DNA of 64,000 nt from an uncultured Pelagibacteraceae bacterium (GTDB lineage Bacteria > Pseudomonadota > Alphaproteobacteria > Pelagibacterales > Pelagibacteraceae). The notes beneath the pieces were generated by a model that saw only the letters and a program-made list of their open reading frames with translations, was not told the DNA's origin and searched no databases. Shown here piece after piece: positions 29,216-37,055 of the stretch (position 1 is its first letter; every line of letters starts with the position of its first letter). Location: NCBI GenBank assembly GCA_902543575.1, contig CACBYV010000002.1:62001-126000 (forward strand), written 5' to 3'. The translations under genes and the position numbers were made by a program.

Positions 29216-29292
29216 GCACGGGTAGCTCAGTTGGTTAGAGCAGCGGTTTGTGGAACCGAAGGTCGACAGTTCGAATCTGTCCCCGTGTACCA
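29216..29292 (+). tRNA. tRNA-His (anticodon GTG), alphaproteobacterial type without G-1:C73
   Basis: A 77-base tRNA. Acceptor GCACGGG pairs with CCCGTGT (first pair G-U), D-arm GCTC...GAGC, anticodon loop TTGTGGA giving GTG, T-arm GACAG-TTCGAAT-CTGTC, and an encoded CCA. The discriminator base is A73 and the base before position 1 is A, so the near-universal G-1:C73 histidine identity pair is absent. Position 27-43 is a mismatch. The mature 3' end lies just 4 bases before the hisS ATG. Confidence 0.95.
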
Positions 29293-29296
29293 AAAA

Positions 29297-30727
29297 ATGA
29301 ATAAAGAAAAAAAATTGTCTGCAAATACCCCTTCGGGTTTTGTTGATAGATACGGAAAAGAATTAGCGTTAAAAGAAAATTTAATTGCTAAGATTGAGGA
29401 AAATTTTTTAAAATTTGGTTTTTCCAAGCTAGAAACCCCAAGTTTTGAAATATCAGAAAATATAGGAAAATTTTTACCAGATGAAGATAGGCCAAGCTCT
29501 GGTGTATTTGGTTTTCAAGAGGAAAATAATAGCTGGATATCATTACGTTATGATTTAACTGCGCCATTAGCAAGATACGTATCTCAAAATTATTTAAATA
29601 TCTCAAATCCTTTTAAAAGATATCAGATTGGTAATGTATGGAGAAATGAGAAACCTGGTCCTGGTAGGTTTAGAGAGTTTACACAAGCTGATTGTGATAT
29701 TGTTGGATCTAGTAATTCTTTGGCAGATGCTGAGATGTGCAATCTTTTAGCTGACACATTATATTTCTGTGGCTTAAAAAAAAATCAATATCAAATCAAA
29801 TTAAGTAATAGAAAATTAATTCAAGGACTTATTGAAAACTTAAAAATTTCCGAAAGCAAACAACAACTTACTGTTTTGAGAGCTATTGATAAACTTGATA
29901 GAGTTGGAATTGATGGTGTTAAACAATTGCTTACAACAGGACGTGAAGATAAATCTGGTGATAAAACTATTGGAGCAAACCTCTCTGATAATCAAGCTGA
30001 AGCTATTGTTAGTTTTATAAATATCAAATCTTTAGATGAAATTAGGTCAGCTATACCAAACAAATTAGTTGAAGATGGTGTTGATGAATTAAATAAAGTG
30101 TTAGATGGAATAAGTTATTCATCTAATTTTGATCAAATAATTTTTTCTCCGGAAGTTATTAGAGGACTTGAATATTATGATGGCCCAATATTTGAGGCAA
30201 ATTTAACATTTAAAGTTAAAAATCAAAAAAACCAAGAGGTGGAGTTTGGATCAGTTGGTGGAGGTGGAAGATATAATTCTTTAGTTTCACGGTTTAAAAA
30301 AGTAGACCTATCTGCGACAGGTGTATCTATAGGTCTTGATCGTTTGTTATACGCTTTAGTTCAGTTAAACAAAATTGAAGTAAAAAATAATTCACCAATA
30401 ATAATTTGTGTTTTAGATGAAAAATATCTCTCTAATTATTATGAATTGTTATCAAAACTTAGAAATCAAAATATAAGATCTGAAGTTTATCTGGGAGACT
30501 CAGGTTTGAAATCTCAATTAAAATATGCTGATAAAAGAAGTTCGCCAGCTGTAATTCTTTGTGGAGATGATGAATTTAAAAATAATAAAATTACTATAAA
30601 AAAATTAGTTCCAAATTTAGAAGAAACATCAAGAAATTTATCTAGAGAAGAATGGAAAAAATCTGAAAATACTCAAATTACATTTGATAAGGAGAACCTG
30701 ATTGATGAAATCAAAAAACTTATCTGA
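29297..30727 (+). CDS. hisS: Histidyl-tRNA synthetase
   Basis: A 476-aa class II synthetase. Motif 2 region reads IGNVWRNEKPGPGRFREFTQ (about 111-130), the ATP site includes SLRYDLTAPLARYV, and the histidine-specific segment includes RGLEYYDG. This motif 2 differs from the common bacterial form (MFRHERPQKGRYRQF) and resembles the alphaproteobacterial/eukaryote-like lineage, which fits an A73 tRNA-His. The start is ATG 29297; an upstream in-frame GTG/ATG-like extension would read through the tRNA. There is no room for a ribosome-binding site outside the tRNA. hisZ overlaps its end by 23 bases. Confidence 0.94.
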   Translation: MNKEKKLSANTPSGFVDRYGKELALKENLIAKIEENFLKFGFSKLETPSFEISENIGKFLPDEDRPSSGVFGFQEENNSWISLRYDLTAPLARYVSQNYLNISNPFKRYQIGNVWRNEKPGPGRFREFTQADCDIVGSSNSLADAEMCNLLADTLYFCGLKKNQYQIKLSNRKLIQGLIENLKISESKQQLTVLRAIDKLDRVGIDGVKQLLTTGREDKSGDKTIGANLSDNQAEAIVSFINIKSLDEIRSAIPNKLVEDGVDELNKVLDGISYSSNFDQIIFSPEVIRGLEYYDGPIFEANLTFKVKNQKNQEVEFGSVGGGGRYNSLVSRFKKVDLSATGVSIGLDRLLYALVQLNKIEVKNNSPIIICVLDEKYLSNYYELLSKLRNQNIRSEVYLGDSGLKSQLKYADKRSSPAVILCGDDEFKNNKITIKKLVPNLEETSRNLSREEWKKSENTQITFDKENLIDEIKKLI

Positions 30728-31757
30728 AAATATTTTAAAAGTAATTAAGTCAAATGGATATAAATATATTGATCTTGATACTGTTATTGACACCAATTTA
30801 ATATTGAAAAGATCAGGAGAAAATTTCAAAAGATTTATATTTTCTTTCAATGATCAATTAGGAAATGAACTTTGTTTAAGACCTGATTTAACAATTGCAT
30901 CTTGTGTTAGATATTTAAATAATAATAAGAAAACTAGTGAAAAAATTTTCTATAGTGGTCAAGCATTTAGAAAAGGATTAAATAAAAAAGATTCTGTTAT
31001 CAGGAGTCAAATTGGTTTTGAAATATTAGGATCTTTTACTGAAAAAAAAGATGATAAAAAAATAATAGAAACTTCACTTAAAGCATTGTCAAAGATTAAA
31101 TATAAAAGTGGAAATTTAGTAATAGGTAACATAGAAATTTTTAGGCTTTTGTTAGATAAATTGGATTGTCCAGCAAGATGGAAACTAAGATTGCAACGTC
31201 ATTTTTGGAGAGAAAAATATTTTAATGATTTATTAAAAAGATTGGAGACGAATTCTGATATCGATCCAACAATTGTAGAAATAGATAAAAAAAAATATTC
31301 CAAAATGATTAATGGAAATCAAAAAAAAGAAGTTGCTGGAAGATCAATAGAAGAAATATTATTAAGATTTGACACTAAAATTAAAGATCCAAGAAGGACA
31401 AAGAAAGGTAGTAATGTTGTAAAAATTTTAAAAGAGTACTTAAAAATTGAATGTCCTATTAATCAAGCATCTAAAAAGTTAAATTTATTTTTTAAAAAAA
31501 ATAAAATTAATCTTAGAGTTCAGGATGATTATTTTCCAATAACTAAAAATAAAATTAATAAATTAAATGTTAGATTTAATTCTTCTTTTGGAAGACATCT
31601 CGAATATTACACTGGTTTGGTATTTAAGATTGATATTAAATCGAAGTCTGAGAAATTAAATATTAAAGGTGGTAGATACGATTCTTTAATTAAAGATCTT
31701 GGCTTTAAAAAAAATATACCAGCTGTTGGAGCTGCTATTAACTTAGAAAAAATATGA
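30705..31757 (+). CDS. hisZ: ATP phosphoribosyltransferase regulatory subunit HisZ
   Basis: A 350-aa HisRS-like paralogue without charging activity. It keeps class II core traits (LCLRPDLTIASCVRYL, FYSGQAFRKG, GRHLEYYTGLVF) but lacks the anticodon-binding domain. It activates the short form of HisG in the first step of histidine synthesis. Start chosen at ATG 30705 because an AAGGAG site precedes it by about 10 bases; a TTG lies just before. It overlaps hisS by 23 bases and the sulfotransferase by 4 bases. Confidence 0.9.
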   Translation: MKSKNLSENILKVIKSNGYKYIDLDTVIDTNLILKRSGENFKRFIFSFNDQLGNELCLRPDLTIASCVRYLNNNKKTSEKIFYSGQAFRKGLNKKDSVIRSQIGFEILGSFTEKKDDKKIIETSLKALSKIKYKSGNLVIGNIEIFRLLLDKLDCPARWKLRLQRHFWREKYFNDLLKRLETNSDIDPTIVEIDKKKYSKMINGNQKKEVAGRSIEEILLRFDTKIKDPRRTKKGSNVVKILKEYLKIECPINQASKKLNLFFKKNKINLRVQDDYFPITKNKINKLNVRFNSSFGRHLEYYTGLVFKIDIKSKSEKLNIKGGRYDSLIKDLGFKKNIPAVGAAINLEKI

Positions 31758-32599
31758 TAATTTGGTTAGCTTCATATCCTAAAAGTGGAAATACTTGGTT
31801 GAGATCTTTAATAGCAAATTACTATTTTTCAGAAACAGGTGATTTTAATTTTGAACTTTTAGAAAAAATAGACTCTTTCCCAAGTAACAAATATTTTAGA
31901 AAGTATTTAGATAAATTTAACCAGCCTCACGATACTTCAAAGTATTGGATAAAGGAGCAAGAAAAAATTAATCAATCCAAAGGTTTGAAATTTTTTAAAA
32001 CCCATAATGCACTTTGTAAAATAAACGGTAATCAATTTACTAATAAAGAAAATACAGTAGGTGTTATTTATATAGTTAGAGATCCGAGAAATGTAATTTC
32101 TTCATTATCAAACCATTATCAAATTTCCGTCGATGATGCTTTTCAATTTATGACAGATGAAAAAAGAGGAATTGTCTCCAAAGAAAAAGAGAGATTTTTA
32201 GGTTTTCAAGCACTTTTTTCATGGAAGTTAAATCAGAAATCATGGGTAGATAATAAATTATATCCAGTTTTAACTGTAAGGTATGAAGATCTACAAAGTG
32301 ATGCACTAAATACTTTTAAACATGTTATTAACTTCGTTCATAAAATTTCTAAATCAGATGAAAAATTTAATAAAGAAAAAGCATTAAAATGTATAAGAAA
32401 TTGCAATTTTAATAATTTGAAAAAACTAGAGGACGAAAAAGGTTTTGCAGAAGCAATTACAAAAAAAGGTTCTGACGAAAAAATAAAATTTTTTAATTTA
32501 GGAAAAGATAATGATTATAGGAAATTACTTAATGAGAATTTAATAAAAAAAATGAACAATTTATTTCAAGAAGAATTAGTAAAATATAAATATGAGTAA
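31754..32599 (+). CDS. PAPS-dependent sulfotransferase
   Basis: A 281-aa protein with both cofactor signatures: 5'-phosphosulfate loop YPKSGNTW (8-15) and 3'-phosphate motif IVRDPRNVISS (107-117), plus KTH (82-84) as the usual catalytic region. It should transfer sulfate from PAPS to a small molecule, glycan or protein; the acceptor is unknown. No signal peptide. It lies between hisZ (4-base overlap) and hisG (8-base overlap), inside a histidine operon, which is an unusual place for this family. Base composition matches its neighbours. Confidence 0.88.
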   Translation: MIIWLASYPKSGNTWLRSLIANYYFSETGDFNFELLEKIDSFPSNKYFRKYLDKFNQPHDTSKYWIKEQEKINQSKGLKFFKTHNALCKINGNQFTNKENTVGVIYIVRDPRNVISSLSNHYQISVDDAFQFMTDEKRGIVSKEKERFLGFQALFSWKLNQKSWVDNKLYPVLTVRYEDLQSDALNTFKHVINFVHKISKSDEKFNKEKALKCIRNCNFNNLKKLEDEKGFAEAITKKGSDEKIKFFNLGKDNDYRKLLNENLIKKMNNLFQEELVKYKYE

Positions 32600-33263
32600 C
32601 AACATTGTTAAAATTGGAATTCCAAGTAAAGGTCGTTTACGATCTGGAGTATTAAATATTTTTAAAAAAAAGAAATTAAAAATTCTATCTGAAAGAGGTG
32701 AGAGAGACTTATTTGGATTTATCAAAGGAAAAAAAAATATAGTTATTTATTATCTTCATGCTAGGGAGATAGTAGAACGTCTTGCAGATGGATCTTTAGA
32801 TATTGGTTTCTCTGGATATGATTTATTAAAGGAAAGCGAAATTAATATTCAAAAAAAAGTGATTGTAAAAAAAAAGTACAATTTTGGAGAGGCTACACTT
32901 GTAGTTGCAATTCCAGATGATTGGATAGATGTACAGACAATGCCTGATCTCGAAGAAATAGCTTTTGAATTTAAAGATAAAAAAAGAAATAGATTACGTA
33001 TAGCAACAAAATATCCGAATCTAACTAGAGAATTCATGTTCTCAAGAGGAGTTACACAATTTAAATTGGTAAAGAGTCTCGGCGCAACAGAGATATATCC
33101 ATTTACTGGATCATCAGAAATTATAACTGATATAACTTCAACAGGAGCAACCTTAAAAGCTAATAAATTAAGGATATTAAAAGACGGAATAATTCTTAAA
33201 TCCCAAGCATGTTTAATGACCCCAAAAAAAAATAAAGAGGAAGAACTCTTAAAAGTTTTTTAA
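32592..33263 (+). CDS. hisG: ATP phosphoribosyltransferase, short form
   Basis: A 223-aa HisG_S catalytic subunit: IGIPSKGRLRSGV at the N-terminus, DIGFSGYDLL, and the PRPP-binding GSSEIITDITSTGATLKAN. It lacks the C-terminal regulatory ACT-like domain, so it depends on HisZ, encoded upstream in the same operon. It catalyses the first, feedback-controlled step of histidine synthesis. It overlaps the sulfotransferase gene by 8 bases. Confidence 0.94.
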   Translation: MSNNIVKIGIPSKGRLRSGVLNIFKKKKLKILSERGERDLFGFIKGKKNIVIYYLHAREIVERLADGSLDIGFSGYDLLKESEINIQKKVIVKKKYNFGEATLVVAIPDDWIDVQTMPDLEEIAFEFKDKKRNRLRIATKYPNLTREFMFSRGVTQFKLVKSLGATEIYPFTGSSEIITDITSTGATLKANKLRILKDGIILKSQACLMTPKKNKEEELLKVF

Positions 33264-33304
33264 ATAAACTTTAAATATTATTAAGTAAGTGTAACATACG
33301 AATC

Positions 33305-34399
33305 ATGGATATAATTTTAATAATTATTTTAGCTTCAATATTAATAGCCACTTTATCTATCCTTTATTTAAATATTAAATCAAATATAAAAAAAGAGGAT
33401 GAAAACAAAGCTGATGAGATAGCTAATCTAAATGCCGAAATAATTAAATTAAAAGATAGTTTAAATACTACTATAAATACATCTTTAAGTTCGATGTCTT
33501 CATCTTTTAACAATCTTTCAACTGGTGTTACGAAAGATATGACAGCAGCTCTGACAAAAGTTGATGAGAAAGTTGCAGCTTTTAATTCCCAAGTTGAAAA
33601 TTTAAACGAAAGTCAGAAAGGCATTAATAAAATTTTAGCTGGAGTCAAAAAGTATGGAACTTTAGCTGAGTTCAGCCTGGGCTCACTTATTAAGGATTTA
33701 CTACCTTCTTCACAGTACCTTTCAAATGTTAAAATGAAGGAGGAAACTAGCGAAAATGTTGAATTTGCTATTAAACTTCAAGAGGGTGTATTGGTTCCGG
33801 TTGATAGCCATTTTCCTGTTGAGAGATTTAAAGCTATTCAAGATGCTCATCAAGAAGACGATAAAAAAGCTATTGCGGATGCAAGAACTAAACTTGCAAA
33901 AGCATTTAAAGAAAAAGCCAAGAGTATAAATGAAAAATATATTGTCCCACCTAAAACCACTGATTTTGCAATAGTGTATGCGCCAACAGAGAGTTTGTTT
34001 TTAGAGTTAGCTAATTATCAAGATCCAAATACTAAAGAATTATTGAGCCAAGAATTAATGAAAAAATATAAAGTAACTGTTATGGGGCCAAATAATTTAT
34101 CTGGGTATCTACAATCATTACACATGGGTTTTCAAACATTAAAAGTTCAAAAACACGCAACAGAAATATATGATCATTTAAAAACAATAAGTACTAGATT
34201 CACAAAACACTTTGATGGAATTGTTAATCTCAGAAAAAAATTAGAAGAGGCAATGACAGCTGTTGATAAATTTGGAACAGATGCAAGATCTATAAAAAGA
34301 ACATTAGAAAATATAAAAGATCCCGAGCAAATTGAAAAAGCTATTGAAACAGAAAATGTCGAGAAATTTGAGGATATTCCAAGACAAGCAAAAAATTAA
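33305..34399 (+). CDS. rmuC: RmuC-family DNA recombination protein
   Basis: A 364-aa protein. An N-terminal membrane helix (about 3-23) is followed by a coiled region (about 33-110) and the RmuC core with LPVDSHFP-like VPVDSHFPVERF, KEKAKSINEKYIVPPKTTDF and YAPTESLFLE. RmuC proteins limit inversions at short repeats and have a PD-(D/E)XK-like core. The next two genes in the same direction are also nucleases. 41 bases separate it from hisG. Confidence 0.88.
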   Translation: MDIILIIILASILIATLSILYLNIKSNIKKEDENKADEIANLNAEIIKLKDSLNTTINTSLSSMSSSFNNLSTGVTKDMTAALTKVDEKVAAFNSQVENLNESQKGINKILAGVKKYGTLAEFSLGSLIKDLLPSSQYLSNVKMKEETSENVEFAIKLQEGVLVPVDSHFPVERFKAIQDAHQEDDKKAIADARTKLAKAFKEKAKSINEKYIVPPKTTDFAIVYAPTESLFLELANYQDPNTKELLSQELMKKYKVTVMGPNNLSGYLQSLHMGFQTLKVQKHATEIYDHLKTISTRFTKHFDGIVNLRKKLEEAMTAVDKFGTDARSIKRTLENIKDPEQIEKAIETENVEKFEDIPRQAKN

Positions 34400-34423
34400 A
34401 TTAATTCTATTACAAAAATTTTA

Positions 34424-35110
34424 ATGAAATGGAATAATAAATTTAATTATCCCAAGTCTTCAAGGTCAATTGAAGATGGATACAGAAAATATTTATTAGG
34501 AGAGAACAAACTACCAAGTGTTACTACTATTCTAAGTACTACAAAGTCTGAAGAAGAGAAGGCAGCTCTTGCAAATTGGAGAGAAAGAGTAGGTGTTAAG
34601 GAAGCAAATAGAATTAAAACAGAGGCGTCATCGAGAGGTACTTCTATGCACTCTTATATTGAGGACTATTTAAGAGGAAGAATTAATGAGAGTTTTTTTG
34701 AGAGCAATGAACAATATAAAAATATGGCTAAAGAAATAATTCAAAAAGGAATTACTGGAAGACTTAACGAAGTATATGGAATGGAAGAAACTTTATATTA
34801 TCCAGATCAATATGCTGGAACAGCTGACATGATAGCAGTATACGAAGGTAAAGATGTCATTGTAGATTTTAAACAGTCTAATAAACCGAAAAAAGTAGAT
34901 TACATTCAAGATTACTTTTTGCAATTAGGAGCATATACTTTAGCACATGATACCGTCCATGGAACTAAGATGAAAGCGGGTATAATATTATTATGTACTA
35001 AAGATATTTTATTCCAAGAATTTAAAATTGAGGGAGCTGAATTAGAAATGTATCAAAATTTATTTTTAGGAAGGGTTAAAAAGTTTTACGAATTGAATAA
35101 TATATCTTGA
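34424..35110 (+). CDS. PD-(D/E)XK nuclease, phage-exonuclease-like
   Basis: A 228-aa protein with RecB-type nuclease motifs: GTSMHSYIE with His76 and Glu80, AGTADMIAVY with Asp135, VIVDFKQS with Asp148 and Lys150, and QLGAY with Gln167 and Tyr171. The N-terminal LPSVTTILSTTK and this motif set closely recall exonuclease-like proteins of T4-like marine cyanophages, from memory and not checked. It probably processes DNA ends. It sits between rmuC and exonuclease I. Base composition is like the surroundings, so any transfer is old. Confidence 0.75.
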   Translation: MKWNNKFNYPKSSRSIEDGYRKYLLGENKLPSVTTILSTTKSEEEKAALANWRERVGVKEANRIKTEASSRGTSMHSYIEDYLRGRINESFFESNEQYKNMAKEIIQKGITGRLNEVYGMEETLYYPDQYAGTADMIAVYEGKDVIVDFKQSNKPKKVDYIQDYFLQLGAYTLAHDTVHGTKMKAGIILLCTKDILFQEFKIEGAELEMYQNLFLGRVKKFYELNNIS

Positions 35111-35234
35111 CTTTAATTAACCAATCCATAAAAGAGTTATTAATACCTGAGCTAATCGTTTATATGCTAATGGTTAAGTCTTTAAAAAACTTTCCAAAAA
35201 CCCATAAAATATTAGCTAATTTGAGGATAAATTT

Positions 35235-36668
35235 ATGAATTTAGCAATTTGGGACATAGAATCATCGAGCGCAAGCACTGACTTCGGGAGCATCATTGAA
35301 ATTGGTGGAATTTTAGTTGATGAAAATTTTAAAGAAAAAGACAGATTTAATTTAAGATGCCGCTTGCCTGAAGGTGAGGTCTTTCAAGCGATGGCATTAA
35401 TTGTAAACAAGACATCAATAAAACAATTAACCCAAACAAATCTATCTCATTACCAATTGTTAGCTGAGGTTGAGAAAATTTTTAAACGATGGTCACCCTG
35501 TGTTTTTCTTGGATGGAGTAATATTGGGTTTGATGACGAAATGATAAGAAAAGAGTTTTTTAAAGGGATTAGATATCCATATCTTACAAATGCTGCTCCA
35601 AATAAAAGACACGATGGTATTAATATTGCTCGTGCAGCTTATGCGATAGATCCGTCAATTTTAGAAGTAGAATTTAATGAAAAAAATAACGCAGTATTTA
35701 AATTAGAATCATTAGCAAGAATGCAGGGCATAGATTCAACCGATGCTCATAGTGCTTTAAGTGATAGTATTATGACTGCCAAAGTCTTAAATATTGTCAA
35801 AAAAAAACAACCAAGTACTTGGGAGTCTTTTTTTAAAACTGCAAATAAATCTGACACTGAAACTATTATAAAGAAAGGGGAAATTATTACCTTAAATGAG
35901 TATTATTATGGTAAATCTAGACTTCATCTTGTTGCACCTCTTCATCAAAAATATTGCATGCATCCAATATATGCCGGCTGGTATTATGCATTCGACTTAA
36001 GGACTGATATAGAGCCTCTATTAAATCTATCGATAAATGAGCTAAAAGTTGAAATGAAAAAGTCTCCTAAATTTTTAAGAACTATTAGGTCTAACAAGGC
36101 TCCAATTATTGTAGATGCTAAATACGGTATGCAAGCAGAACCTTACAATGTGATGGATAAATCGTTAATTAATAAAAGAGCAGATATAATTAGAAATAAC
36201 GAAAAATTTTCCCAAAATATACTTCATGCATTAAGAGAAGTAGCTGAAGAAAAAGAACAATCTAAAACACAAGAAGATATATATGCTGAAGAGAGCATTT
36301 ATACTAAATTTACATCAAACAAAGATACTGCCTTATTTCCTGCTTGGCATGCAGCATCATGGAAAGATAAACTTAAATTATTAGACAAATTCGACGATGA
36401 TCGTTTAGTGGGATTTGGAAAAAAAATTATTTTTCAAGAGGCGCCCGAAGTTCTCCCCGAGAGCATGCTTAAAACAATAAAACGAGAAATTGCAAAGCGG
36501 ATTTTGAGTGAAAAAAAAGAAAAATGGTGGACAATTCCTACACTCTATACAGAAATTGATACACTAAGAGAAAAATATACTAATGAGAATGACAATGAAA
36601 AGCTCTCATTACTAGATGAATTTAATGAATATGCAATGTCAATACAGAAAAAGTATGAAAATGTTTAA
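35235..36668 (+). CDS. sbcB: Exodeoxyribonuclease I
   Basis: A 477-aa DEDD 3'-5' exonuclease on single-stranded DNA. Motif I WDIESS (Asp7, Glu9), motif II FLGWSNIGFDDEMI and motif III HSALSDSIMTA are present; the C-terminal ExoI-specific part includes FPAWHAASWKDKL and RLVGFGKKII. It acts in recombination and mismatch repair. The 124 bases upstream hold no clear gene or strong promoter. Confidence 0.92.
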   Translation: MNLAIWDIESSSASTDFGSIIEIGGILVDENFKEKDRFNLRCRLPEGEVFQAMALIVNKTSIKQLTQTNLSHYQLLAEVEKIFKRWSPCVFLGWSNIGFDDEMIRKEFFKGIRYPYLTNAAPNKRHDGINIARAAYAIDPSILEVEFNEKNNAVFKLESLARMQGIDSTDAHSALSDSIMTAKVLNIVKKKQPSTWESFFKTANKSDTETIIKKGEIITLNEYYYGKSRLHLVAPLHQKYCMHPIYAGWYYAFDLRTDIEPLLNLSINELKVEMKKSPKFLRTIRSNKAPIIVDAKYGMQAEPYNVMDKSLINKRADIIRNNEKFSQNILHALREVAEEKEQSKTQEDIYAEESIYTKFTSNKDTALFPAWHAASWKDKLKLLDKFDDDRLVGFGKKIIFQEAPEVLPESMLKTIKREIAKRILSEKKEKWWTIPTLYTEIDTLREKYTNENDNEKLSLLDEFNEYAMSIQKKYENV

Positions 36669-36700
36669 TGTGGATAATTTAAACATTTCTTTTTTAACTA

Positions 36701-36730
36701 TTGATAAAAAAATTTTTATTTATATATAAA
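36701..36730 (+). promoter_or_regulatory. Candidate trxA promoter, very close to the start codon
   Basis: TTGATA (36701-36706) and TATAAA (36725-36730) are 18 bases apart, within a run of alternating TA. The trxA ATG follows the -10 box after only 4 bases, so the transcript would begin at or next to the start codon, giving a leaderless mRNA. This is a prediction from spacing only. Confidence 0.4.
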
Positions 36731-36734
36731 ACTG

Positions 36735-37055
36735 ATGGCTACATTAAAAGTAACAGACGAAAAATTTGAAGAACAAGTTTTAAAAAACGAAAAACCAGTT
36801 TTAGTAGATTTTTGGGCCGAATGGTGTGGACCTTGTAAAATGGTTGGACCAATTTTAGAGGAAATTTCAGAGGAGATGGCGAATGATATTGTCATTGCAA
36901 AACATGACATAGACTCAGAGCCCAACATGCCTACTAAGTACGGTGTTCGTGGAATTCCTACAATGCTTTTATTTAAAGGTGGTGAATTAAAAGCTACAAA
37001 AGTTGGGGCTACACCAAAAAGTGATATAGTAGCTTTTATAAAAGAAAATATTTAA
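36735..37055 (+). CDS. trxA: Thioredoxin
   Basis: A 106-aa thioredoxin with the redox motif WAEWCGPCKM and the cis-proline loop GIPTMLLFKGG. It reduces disulfides in cytoplasmic proteins such as ribonucleotide reductase. It ends with a 4-base overlap with the convergent folC gene. Confidence 0.97.
   Translation: MATLKVTDEKFEEQVLKNEKPVLVDFWAEWCGPCKMVGPILEEISEEMANDIVIAKHDIDSEPNMPTKYGVRGIPTMLLFKGGELKATKVGATPKSDIVAFIKENI

Noticed and set aside
29231-29296. In-frame upstream extension of hisS across tRNA-His
   Set aside because: The added 22 codons are tRNA sequence and do not resemble HisRS; the conserved protein starts at ATG 29297.
34424-35110. Prophage remnant
   Set aside because: A single phage-like nuclease without integrase, structural genes, attachment repeats or composition shift does not support a prophage.
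35164-35238. 24-codon frame ending on the sbcB start (ATGA overlap)
   Set aside because: No ribosome-binding site, no recognisable composition bias and no context; short frames like this are common by chance in AT-rich DNA.
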